This document shows, in pieces, positions 12,328 to 22,163 of a stretch of 64,000 nucleotides of DNA (the stretch's first letter is position 1; the number at the start of each line of letters is the position of its first letter). The notes beneath the pieces were generated by a model. It worked only from the letters and a program-made list of their open reading frames with translations. It was not told the DNA's origin and searched no databases. The DNA comes from Nannochloropsis oceanica (lineage: Eukaryota > Sar > Eustigmatophyceae > Eustigmatales > Monodopsidaceae), in contig CP038133.1 of assembly GCA_004519485.1 (NCBI GenBank), positions 186,001 to 250,000 of the forward strand. Reading direction: 5' to 3'. The position numbers were made by a program, and so were the translations under genes.

Positions 12328-12989
12328 ATGGGGGTAAGTGACTAAACAAGATTTTTGAGTGTCTCTCCATCTGTGCTTCCACTGCCTCCGTCCCTTACCC
12401 ACTTACACTCACTTACGCAGTCGGACCAACTCGCGGGGGCCTTCTTGCTCGCCGTGGCCGTCATTGTCTTCGTCTACTACACGCTTTGGGTCATAGTATT
12501 GGTAAGTAGCCATTCGTACGGTCATATAATCCGTCATGGGTATTCACCGCGGCTGTGTATGTTAAAAGTTGTGTGTGTGCCTTGCGGCGGAGTAATAGCA
12601 TGCGCTTATACCGAGTCTTGACCTCCCCACCCTCTCGGCCCACCTGTGACCACGATCCCCTCTCACTTGCTTTCGTGGATGTCGCATCAATGCTAATTCT
12701 GGGCTGGTGGACTCGCCAGCGTGTGTCTTTGTACCTGTAGTGCTCATGTCCTCCTCCTGCCCCCCAAAACCAGCCATTCATCGACCCCGACGTAGGCCTT
12801 CACGCTTTCTTCCCTCCTCGATTTTACGCAATCGCTATTCCTACCGTCCTCCTCGTCGTTTTTGTCGGCCTTGTGACTCTGTTTATTGGCCTAACCATGC
12901 TCAGGGCTGCGTCGGCGGAGAAGCGGAAAAAGAAGCAGCCACAAGCATCTACGGCGTCGGCGAAAAATAAAAGGAAGAAGGTTACGTAA
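12328..12989 (+). CDS. DPM2: Dolichol-phosphate mannosyltransferase regulatory subunit (DPM2)
   Basis: Three exons: 12328-12333, 12421-12501 and 12774-12989, all phase 0, with GTAAGT donors and CAG acceptors; 100 aa (human protein 84 aa). The protein starts MGSDQLAGAF and has two membrane helices, LLAVAVIVFVYYTLWVIVL and YAIAIPTVLLVVFVGLVTLF, separated by PFIDPDVGLHAFFPPR, closely matching the DPM2 pattern (DQ..., PFID..., FPP.YA). The tail is strongly basic (KRKKKQ...KRKKVT). DPM2 sits in the ER membrane and stabilises or localises the catalytic dolichol-phosphate-mannose synthase, which supplies mannose for N-glycans and GPI anchors. The first coding exon is only ATG GGG before the donor, which is why no long open frame shows it. 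Confidence 0.88.
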
Positions 12990-13317
12990 AGAATGACATG
13001 GAATGCGAAGGAAGTTTAAATGTCGTGAAATGATGAAGACGCAGAATGAAAGTACATTTTGCCGAAGTAGCGCTTGAATCGACGTCAGCAGGCGGTGACA
13101 ACAGGGCTCAACAAAGAAGTAAATCGTGTACATTCCAATCACCAAAAGCAAGCTTGAACTCTTGCGAGAACTTCTTCCTCGTCCAACCGCCTCTCAGCTG
13201 CCCGCTCTTCTTCCTATTTCTACATTTGTCTCTATATATGCTGGAACAAAACTAAGTGCCGTTCTCTTCTTTACAGTGTGCGCTCCCTCCTCTCCTCGAC
13301 CCCCCCCCCTTATTCGC
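12990..13317. other. Convergent intergenic region (DPM2 / AFG1 3' ends)
   Basis: 328 bp between the DPM2 stop and the AFG1 stop. Turns C/T-rich at the right (C9 run near 13301). Nothing else is seen. Confidence 0.5.
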
Positions 13318-15316
13318 TCACTGCCCACTCCCCCTCCCTACCCCCTCTCTCAAGTACTCCTCACTGCCCATCTCCACCAACCGCGAAGCCGCTCTCTTGA
13401 AAGCAAACGCCAATTCCTTTACCGACGCCAGCTCTCCCTCTGGCACTATCAACTCCTGTGCTGCATCAACGTACTGCCGCAACAATGGATCTGCCTCGGA
13501 GAAAGCACCTTTTTCTCCCGGCGGCTCCTCACCAGTCCCTCCCTCCCTCCCTCCTTCTATCACCCTTGTCTCCCCCGCAAGTGATCCCATATTCACACAC
13601 GTTGAATACCTCCCTTCCTTCAATCCTTCCTCTCCCTTGCCCATCGTCCGTCGAAACAAAGCCATCACCGGCACCTCGGCCGACATAAACAGCGCCATCC
13701 TCCTCTCGTACAACATGTCCACCAAGGTGATGAACCGCCTGGCCTCGTTGGGCTTCTCCGCACTCATCAACGGCACCCCCTCCAACACCACCGTTTGGAA
13801 CCTCTCGGTGATAGCCGCGTAGTCAGCGGCAAACACCTGAGTCGCACACAAGTCTTCAAATGTGAACCGACATATCTTCCCATCCTCGCTTGCTTCAGGT
13901 ACATGCAAGGTCCTCCCCATCATCACGGGAATCCGCGTTGCCCTCCCCCTCCTCCCTCCGGTAAGCTTCAGGTAGGCCTTGTTAAGCGCCCGGGCGGCCT
14001 CTCGCCGACCCTTAAACGTCTCTTGTACCTGCACGTCCTCCTCGTCCTCCACCCCTTTCTCCTCCTCCTCCTCCTCGTCCTTCACCTGTCCTGGCCAAAA
14101 ATACCTTCCCTTCAATTTCGCAAAGCCCTGCCTGTGATCCCTCTCCGAGTCCATGTCCTCCACTACACACTGCCTACACAACAGATCAATAAACGGCAAA
14201 AAATAGGGTCTATTCAATCCATCCATGTACAACTCCGAGGGAGCGCGATTGCTGGTTGCGATGACGACAACTCCTGACCCCGTCCAGAGCTCTCCGAACA
14301 GGCTGCTCATGATGATGGCGTCAGCCACGTCAGTCACTTGAAATTCATCGAAACAGAGAACGGTTGCTTCTTGCCTGAAAACGAGTGGAAGAATGAAGAT
14401 TTGGGCGTGGGTTAGTGTGAGTCTCTTGCTTGCCTTCTCGCTATCTTGTCACTCTCTCCCCCCCTTTCTTCCCTCCCCTTCTCCCGTTTTCCCTTACCCA
14501 ATCTCCTTAGCAATCTGAATAATTGCATTCCGTTCTGGCCTCAGATCAACATGGCGCTGCCTCCCTTCCTCCCTTAATGCTCGTTGCTTCCACGCATGAA
14601 TCCGTGCGTGTACCTCTAGCATAAAGGCATGAAAATGTACGCGACGCTTGCGTGGTAATGGACAGTGGTGGAAGAAGAGGTCCATTAGCAAGGACTTTCC
14701 TGTGCCGACTTGACCGTGGAGGTAGAACCCGCGGAGGACTTTCCGTTGCAACTTAGGAGGGGAAGGAGAAAGAGCGGAGGAGGAGGAGGAGGAGGAGGAG
14801 GAGAAAGAGGAGGAAGAGGAGGAGGAGAAGGAGGAGGAGGAGGAGGAGGAGGAGGAGGAGGAGGAGGAGGAGGAGGAGGGCTCGCCAACAGCTGAAGTAG
14901 ACAAGGATGGCGCTGTCGCTGCTGCAGATGGTGCGAACAGGTTGACAGGAGGCGTATAGGTTTGGAGGAGGCGAGAAAGTTTGTCTAGGCGTTTTGCAAC
15001 CCGTCGTTGCTCGGGGTCCTCGCGCAATGCCCCTTGTTCGACCAGTTCTTCATACACGTCCATCAAGGGACGCTTAGCGGCACCGGCGCTCGCAACCAGA
15101 CTCTACTTATATTGTATTTTTGAAGTAAGTGGGGGAGATGGCGACAAAAAGGGGCACAAGGCAATATAACAAAAGGAGCAAGCCGGCCATGCAGGCATCC
15201 TTTACCTGGAGGTCAAAGGGGAGGGCATTGGCTTGGCTGAAAGAGGACAGGACAGAAGGGAAGCCCTGCCGCTGCCGCAGTAGCCTAAGGATCGGGCGGC
15301 GATGACAATAGAGCAT
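13318..15316 (-). CDS. AFG1: AFG1/LACE1-type P-loop ATPase, mitochondrial
   Basis: Three exons: 15316-15206, 15102-14498 and 14374-13318; phases agree and give 590 aa. Exon 1 is a basic, Arg-rich presequence (MLYCHRRPILRLLRQRQGF). Exon 2 holds RRVAKRLDKL, then a long poly-Ser insert, then Walker A GQVGTGKS at 167-174. Exon 3 opens with Walker B LCFDEFQVTDVADA and sensor ATSNRAPSELY. This order is that of AFG1/LACE1/ZapE, which in mitochondria helps remove or degrade respiratory-chain subunits with inner-membrane proteases. The poly-Ser stretch, coded by a GGA/GGAGGA repeat on the plus strand, and an acidic insert (DEEEEEEKGVEDEEDVQ) are not family features. The 5' end is divergent from the next gene, 289 bp away. 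Confidence 0.9.
14777..14880 (-). repeat. GGA/TCC trinucleotide repeat coding poly-Ser in the AFG1 gene
   Basis: Nearly pure GGA repeats on the plus strand, read as TCC/TCT serine codons on the minus strand. Inserted between the N-terminal segment and Walker A of the ATPase. Confidence 0.9.
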
Positions 15317-15605
15317 CACTGTAGGTTGTATGAGTGAAAGCTGTGGTGGTATTTGCGTGCGTGAGTCAGGGGGGTGGGGAGGTTGGTTTTGACGGCAGGA
15401 GGTATGATCCGCGTAACTACTCGCGCCCATTTTGCAATAGTAAGCACTCAATTCTGGACTAGCAACCACGGCTTGGTCTCCAATCTATCTCTAATGCGCC
15501 TCTCATTTATCTTGTCTGGGTCCGCTTCCGCAAATCCATTACCAAAACATAGGGACCTCTAATCTCCCCCACGCCCTCCACATCTCCATCTTGCACGATA
15601 AGACC

Positions 15606-16548
15606 ATGGCCCGCCGCGCTGCAATCATCGGTACGCCCGCTCCAGTCCTCCTCTTCCTTGCTGTCATTTCTATCCTTATCGGCACGTCCTTATCGGAGGC
15701 GTTTATCATGCCCGTCCACTCCATTGTCGCTGCTAGAAGAAGAGCGCTCACTTCATCTTCGATCGTGTCGATGAGCACCAGCATCGAGGAAGGCCCCTCT
15801 TCCCCTGCCGCCACTTCCACGCCCACTGGCAGCAGCGATACGGGTCATAAGGCTGATCCCCCATGCAAAAAGTACCCCAAATGCAACGGGGCCTATCTAG
15901 GCAAAGGTTGCGACGGCGCGGGCAAGATCCAAGGCGGCATTGCCACCTTTCCGCTTTTGGGCTGGTGGCCGATCAAGGTAAAAGAGAATGGTCGAAAAAA
16001 AGAGAGGGGTTAATGGATAATAACCGCTCTTTAATGTTTCTGTTCTTTGGGGCTTTGCCGTTGTACGGAGCGCTCGCGGTTGCGTGTGAGTGTTTGTCTT
16101 TGTGTGTGTGTGTGTCTCTCGGTTGGGGGACTTGTCTCTGCAGGCAATCATGCCTGCTCCTTAGTTAAGTCCGCCGCATTAACATATGTTCGTGCTCGGC
16201 GTCTTTCTTTTGCTCGCATCATTGCCTCCCCCAGAATTTCTAATGCGCTTCGTAAGGACGGGATTGCTTACTTTCCTTGCGCCTTAATGAGCCAAAGATG
16301 CCAGCCACCATTTGGTTATATCCATCTCTCTTTTTATTATTCCATTGTTTCTAGTTTACCCCTCCCGCTTGACTACCTACCAAATTTACCAATGCCTGAC
16401 GCATAAATTACACACTTACTATTCTTTCAAGGCATACAGGCCATGCCCGGCTTTGACCGAGGCCGGCTATGGATACAAGCGGAAAGGACAGGACTTCTCG
16501 GAGTTTATCGCAGGCGAGCGACGCACGAGGACCGAGGATGACGAATGA
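15606..16548 (+). CDS. Small plastid-targeted protein with cysteine motif and GWWPIKAYRPCP (unknown function)
   Basis: Two exons: 15606-15977 and 16432-16548, phase 0, donor AAG|GTAAAA and acceptor TTTCAAG; 162 aa. Residues ~1-33 are a signal peptide (LLFLAVISILIGTSLSEA) followed by Phe34 and a Ser/Thr-rich segment, a bipartite plastid leader. The mature part has CKKYPKCNGAYLGKGCDGAG with three Cys in a CxxxxxC...C pattern, then GGIATFPLLGWWPIKAYRPCPA, where the intron sits between K and A, and a polar tail. Conservation of the WWPIK...YRPCP stretch across the splice junction supports the model. Cysteine spacing could suit metal binding or disulphides; I cannot name a family. ATG 15606 is chosen because it gives the leader. 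Confidence 0.75.
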
Positions 16549-17401
16549 AAATGACTTTTTGGCGAGCTACAGAGGGAGAGATGAACGAAGACGCCTTTGT
16601 CAGTGGCCTGCCAAGTCACGTGTTTGGGTCGGATGTGAGGGGATTTTTCTTTTAAATCTTGCTGCTGGAGTCCATGTGGAGAGGAGGAAGCTGGAGAGTG
16701 GTTAAAGGGCCAAAGAAGAATGGAGGGACAGAAAAATCGAAGAAAGACGTCACAATCTGCCATTTATCGTGCTTTAAATGCTCATTATGCCCGATGGTCT
16801 GCATCTTGATTGTCCTGTTTTGAAGAAACATGCGCGTGACTATAAAGCTACTGCTAAGATGATTTTTAAAAAAGAAGACCCTCGATGAATGGTGGTCATC
16901 TTGACTTCCTCCACACATAACCGTGACAGCGTATTGGGAAAATATTTTTTTATTACTTTGTCTATTTGGAGGCGGCCGGGTGCGTTTGGCGACCATCCTG
17001 GATGGCAACCATAATGTCTGTTCTATGGATAGTGTGGCCAAGATTGACGGAAGGAATCGTGTTTCAGGTACCCTAGGCATGGGGACACTGATGGGAAGCA
17101 TGTATACCCGTGCTTCCGAGGATGTTTAAGAGGGATGTGGCGTGCATATGGTCGCTCGTCGCCGACGAGTTGTCGGGACTTCTCTCAGATGGCCGACCGA
17201 CGATCGGGGGCGTCCTAAGTCCTAATTATTTTACCTTTCTTCGTCGCCTCGATAGGGCTCCACACTCACACATGTATCGGCACTCACTTGAACACCAGAC
17301 TTTCGAGGGTCTGTCGGCGCACAGGGCGCCGCTTTTGTGACCCACGCCGATATTTACCTGGTATCGGCAAGCAACTCCCGAGTCGCTGAACCCAGCATAT
17401 C
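16549..17401. other. Intergenic region upstream of the Zn2Cys6 regulator
   Basis: No gene recognised. A minus-strand open frame at 16652-17101 has no domain or codon signal that convinces me. The promoter of the following gene should lie toward the right end. Confidence 0.45.
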
Positions 17402-19969
17402 ATGCAAGGCCATGAGAAACCCCCTTTAGTGGCCTTCGTTAACCAGCAGCGCCGGACCTGTACGGCATGCAAGGCAAGCAAGGTGAAGTGTGATCGACAA
17501 GCACCCGTCTGCGGCAGGTAGGTATCTTGGTTGACCGGGGGTGCCCATGCTAGCAGCTGGCTTCGACTCACACGCGCTCTCTCCCCTTTCTCTTGAAAAT
17601 CTGCGACCGACTCGCACCGCACCAGGTGCGCGCGTCTCCGGCTAACCTGTGTCCAACAGCCACGCGCGCAAGGTCGCCCTATCAAGGTACATGAATAGGC
17701 AGGGCTGATGCGGTGACCAACATAAGGAAAATCATTGTTCTCCACCTAGTTTGGCAGAAGTCTCCCTGCCCCACATGAGCGACACCCTAAAATTTTGAGC
17801 TAACGGCCAAAAAGCACCTACACGCATTAACATGCCATCTGCATGAATACACACAATTTACATGCATATCACTACAGTATAATGCCAGTAATGGCGATGC
17901 AGCGGCGGGCGCCGCGGGCGGTGCCGATGGTGTGCTCGTGTCGCGGGATGTCAAACCCGGGCGGAGCCTCTCGAACGATTCGTCCACGCAATGGGCAGCG
18001 GATTACATGGCATTTACATTCTCCAACCTCCTCAAAGCAGGGGCTGTACATCGTCCCAAGACCTTTGCCGTCCTGTACGTAGTGATGGAGTGGATTCTCT
18101 CTTTTCCCTCCCTCTTCTTCTCTATTTATCCCCCGACTTCAGTTAGTCTTGATGGCCAAAATTGCTTTTCTTGCAGGGACATGGCAGATTTTCTGAATCT
18201 CAGACCCATATATTATATCACCCCACAACCCGTTCCTATTCGGGGAAAGATTTGCAAAGCCCTTGCTAAAACCTCTCATCCATTTTCCCACGCCTCCATT
18301 TTTTATTTATTTTTCCTTTTCTCCCCCATTGCGGGAATATATCTCCCATCTGACACACACTTTGTCTCATGACACGCCACTCTATTCGCTCAGCATCTCA
18401 GTGAATGTGTGTCACCCGTGATAATGCCCATGGATACGGTTTGCTTGCATTTTACATCGTCACTCATCCCCTCCCTTTCTTCCTATATTCCACCCTTTTT
18501 TCTAGACGAGTATGGATGCTGTTTTCCCTCTACTATGGCGTGGACCTCACCCGTGGATTCCTCTCTGTGGCCCTGGCCCTGATGGATGCCACTGTCCAGG
18601 ACCTTCAACGCTTACCAGACATGATGGTCGAGGCCCCCATGGCTCTTCCCACCGGTGACCTGTCTTCCGGCACCCTCCCCGCTACCAGGTCCTCCTCTTC
18701 GGCCTCTGACACGATCAGCGGCAGTACTCTCAGCGGCGGCGAAGGGGATGGTACTGCTGCTACTGCACCTGCTGCTGCACCTGCTGCTGCTCCTGCTGAG
18801 TCAGCGCCGTCGTCGTCAGCGCCATCGTCAACGACGGGCTCGGCTCCTCTTGACCCGGCGGTGCTGCAGCCTTTCATTGCCTCCCTTGATGATGGTGTTA
18901 GTGCAGTGATTTGCTGTGTGGGCTGCAGGGGGGGGACGGGGAAAGTCTATTGTAATGCAAAATTCAAATCGACGTTTTTCTCGTCTGAGGACCTAACGTA
19001 TAGGACACTGAATGAGAGCACTTTGCCTGTGTATGTGTATGCCTGTATCATCGCGCCGGAGGACCGGGCGGAGTTTGTCGATTCTTTGACCAATGTGTGT
19101 TTTGGGACGCAGACGGCCTTGCCACAAGTGACGCATATAGTGAAGGTGCTGGACAGGCACGGGAATGACTTCTTGGCGATAGTACGGTTGAGGTGCTTAA
19201 CATTGAACAATGGGGATTACGGTGCGGATATTCTGACCATCGAGCCAGCGCCCACGTCCAAGTACGTGTTGCAGACAAGTGAAATTGTTGGAGGGCTGGG
19301 GGGAGGAAAAGGTGAGGAGGGGGAGCAGAAGAGGGGGGGGAGTGGGGTGGCGAGTGCGACGAGCAGTGTGGATGGAGGGGGAAGTTCAGATGGGGTGACG
19401 AGTATTAGTGGTCCGGGTTCCAACGGCCCTAATGTGTCGGGCCAAAAGAATGCTGGGGGAGGCGGGAAGGGAGCCGGGAGAGGGGATGCAGCAGCCGGGG
19501 GATCGAAGAGAGGGAGAAAAGCAGCGAACACGGCGAGGCCTTTGCCGCAGCAGACGGCGTCGCCGGCGGTGGTTGGACCTTTGCCAGATTCGCCGCAGGT
19601 ACCACCAATGAATGAGGGGGGAGGGGGAGGGTCGTGGGCGACATTGCCTGGATATGGTGCGTATGGAGGTGGGGGATGCCTGTCAGGAGGCATGATGGGA
19701 GGGATGGGAGGAGTGTTGGGAGGAGTGATGGGGGGGGGAAGAGGGGGAGGGGAAATGCAGCCTGGTATGCCGCCAGGGGCAATGCCGACGGGAGGAATAG
19801 GGCTTGCGAGAGGAGGAGAGGTGAGAGGGAGTAATAATGGGCGGAAAAGGTCGCACCCGGAGGACAACGGAGGTGAAGGTGGAGGGCGGATGGAAGGTCC
19901 TGGGCCCTCCACTCCTTTTGGGGGCATGATACCTGCTCCGCGTGGTGGTGGTAGTGGAGGAGAAGAAGG

Positions 19970-20005
<36 letters not shown>

Positions 20006-20369
20006 GTATGATCATCCGCGGCAAGCGATGGGTGCTGGCTCAATTAAGCCAGGGGTCTTTCCCGGCTTTCCTGGCGGTGGGGGAGGCGTGGCGGGAGGGA
20101 TGGGGGGAATGACAGGCTCCCTCCCTTCTGGCGTTCCGATGAATCATACCCGCGCATACTCGATAGCGCAGCAGCACCAGCATCAGCACCAACAACCTCA
20201 GCATCAGCAGCAACATGTACCACAACAGCAGCAGTGGCAGCACCAGCAGCAATGGCAGCAGCAACATCAATGGCAGCAACAACAGCAGCAACATATGTAT
20301 CAACAGCAGCAGCTTCAGCAACAGCAGATGGCACAGCAGCAGCAGCAGCAGCATCAGCAGCAGCAACTG

Positions 20370-20410
<41 letters not shown>

Positions 20411-20429
20411 GCCGCCGCCTTATCCGTAA
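17402..20429 (+). CDS. Fungal-type Zn2Cys6 transcription factor with PAS-like domain
   Basis: Four exons: 17402-17517, 17626-17686, 17878-18074 and 18506-20429; phases agree and give 765 aa. Exons 1-2 code a perfect binuclear zinc cluster: C20, C23, C30, C37, C40 and C47 (C-x2-C-x6-C-x6-C-x2-C-x6-C), with the basic KASKVK between C23 and C30. Such clusters bind CGG-type DNA sites. Residues ~245-375 look like a PAS/sensor fold (SLDDGVSAVICCVG ... HIVKVLDRHGNDFLAIVRL). The rest is Gly-rich with a nuclear-signal-like NNGRKRSHPE and a C-terminal Gln tract. Zn2Cys6-PAS proteins resemble fungal ERT1/AcuK-type metabolic regulators. A Zn2Cys6 regulator controlling lipid yield is known in Nannochloropsis; whether this is that gene or a paralogue cannot be told. 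An extra exon at 18177 is possible. Confidence 0.85.
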
Positions 20430-21227
20430 CCAGGTGTACCTTGAATGTTACGTGGGGTGGAAATGGGGGAGGGCTAGGGCAAATACTGTACCGAATATCA
20501 CCCGACCAGAATAAAATTCAACAGGAGATGAGAGGGTGAACAAGGAATTTATGACACGAGGGCCCGCAACACCCAAAGCGAGCGAGGTTAAGCAAGGGAA
20601 TTGCAAAAATGAGATGTAAAAGGAAACAGCATCAAAAACAGGGAGGGTAGAAGGACGAGACGGAGTCTTTAGAGCAAAAGAATGAGGCTGATGATAACCA
20701 TCAACCACAAATGTATCAAATGACGCATGCAGATTTGAGGGAAAGGTTTGAGAACATACCAAAGTCACAGATCATGTTCAGTCCCCACGGGAAAACGTTT
20801 TGCCAATCAACTTATAGCTTGCTTGGGCTGGAAGCCATCTTCGGGATAGCATCATATGGAGATGGCAAAGAAAAAGAAAAAGGGCATACTGGTGCAGTTT
20901 GGGGATAACAACAGAATAGGAGAACACGAACATTGAACAGAAAGCGGAGAAAAATTGTTTTAAGACCTGCGTACGTAAAGACAAGAATTCATTATTTACA
21001 AGAAAGCCCCGGAGAAACATGTTTGCTATAACTTTTTTTTTCCAAGCTCTCCTTTTGTTTTGGTTTCTATTCCTCTTCCATTGGGGGAAATGTGCGCCTA
21101 TGGTACGTGCAATGTTTGCCCCCTACTTACTTTTACGAGCACGACGTAGCCTGATGATCTCTCAATCCTCCTATTACTCTAAGTTATTTGTTGATTTATT
21201 TAAATTCAGTGGTTGCTGGCGACAGTG
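20430..21227. other. Convergent intergenic region
   Basis: About 800 bp between the stop codons of the Zn2Cys6 regulator (+) and the membrane-protein gene (-). Some A-rich and T-rich patches; no gene or repeat recognised. Confidence 0.45.
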
Positions 21228-21812
21228 CTACAGTGTTCGTCGAAACCGCAGTTTCAATGCTTGCTTCAAATTTCTGTTTGACACCTGCAATCGATGGTAC
21301 AGCAGCGTGTTCAACAGCGCCGCCAACAGCCCAAAGCCCGTCATGAGCATAGTATACCCAAACCAAAACTGATCCTCCTCCTTCCCGTCCTCAGTTTCGT
21401 CCAGTTGCTTGTAAAAAATACTCATACGCCACAAAAATAACACTGAAAACACGCTACAGAGCATCCGTCCTACATTGACACGATGCATTACCGTGCCACA
21501 CTGCCGTTGAATATTGGCAAAAGTGCCATTGTCTATGATTTTGCCCTCCAGTCCTTTAAGCTGTGGTTGGGCGAGATAAATGGCAAGGGCCACCCATCCT
21601 AGTGAGATCGCGGGGAATAAACTGAGGGACACGGCTTTGGCGGGCAGGACGCCAAGGAGCAGGACACCAAGAGGACAAGATGAGGGGTCTTGTTGTTGCC
21701 GGTATAGGTGCAGGCCTTTGTAGGAGAGAATGAGAGCAAAAGCGGAAAGGATGCAGGAGACTACATTGGCAATGATGCAAGTCTGTTTGGCGTATTGTAT
21801 TGGAATGGCCAT
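21228..21812 (-). CDS. Small polytopic membrane protein, unknown function
   Basis: From ATG 21812 the frame codes 194 aa. About four hydrophobic segments are visible: IIANVVSCILSAFALIL, LGVLLLGVLPAKAVSLSLF, VGRMLCSVFSVLFLW and a final one around GYTMLMTGFGLLAALLNTLL, with a basic C-terminus (LRFRRTL). The open frame continues upstream to 21893 without a further ATG, so a 5' exon cannot be excluded. No family recognised. It is divergent from the next gene, sharing a ~350 bp upstream region. Confidence 0.6.
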   Translation of the reverse strand: MAIPIQYAKQTCIIANVVSCILSAFALILSYKGLHLYRQQQDPSSCPLGVLLLGVLPAKAVSLSLFPAISLGWVALAIYLAQPQLKGLEGKIIDNGTFANIQRQCGTVMHRVNVGRMLCSVFSVLFLWRMSIFYKQLDETEDGKEEDQFWFGYTMLMTGFGLLAALLNTLLYHRLQVSNRNLKQALKLRFRRTL

Positions 21813-22163
21813 AATACCTTTAGGGATAGGAGGTCGAGTCTGGTCCTTTGAGGAGGTCTCCGTGACGGTGCGGTCAGCCTCAATCCAGCACACCGAACTG
21901 TTGCTGTCTTGCCTTTCTCCTCTATTCCCTGTCCTTGCCTGTGCATGCGGTGTTTGATTGTGACCTGAGAGCTCCTGTGGTCAATACGATTGTGAGGAAC
22001 AAGCGAGGCGTCATACATCATATAGTATCATCGTATTGTATTGTGTGTGTGTGTGGATCAGCCCTTCCTGGATAGCAAATGTCTGCGCCTCATTCCCAGC
22101 CGCATACGAGCTTACGTACCCTTTAAATAAAAAACAACGCAAAACCACAGGATCAAAAAGTCA
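21813..22163. other. Divergent intergenic region
   Basis: 351 bp between the membrane-protein start (-) and the CYQRW-protein start (+). A short (GT)n tract is at 22042-22053. Promoters for both genes are expected here. Confidence 0.45.

Noticed and set aside
12024-12341. 105-aa open frame before DPM2
   Set aside because: TTG start, no domain, and its end overlaps the DPM2 first exon and donor in another frame.
16652-17101. 149-aa minus-strand open frame
   Set aside because: No domain, no leader and no splice partners; sequence looks intergenic.
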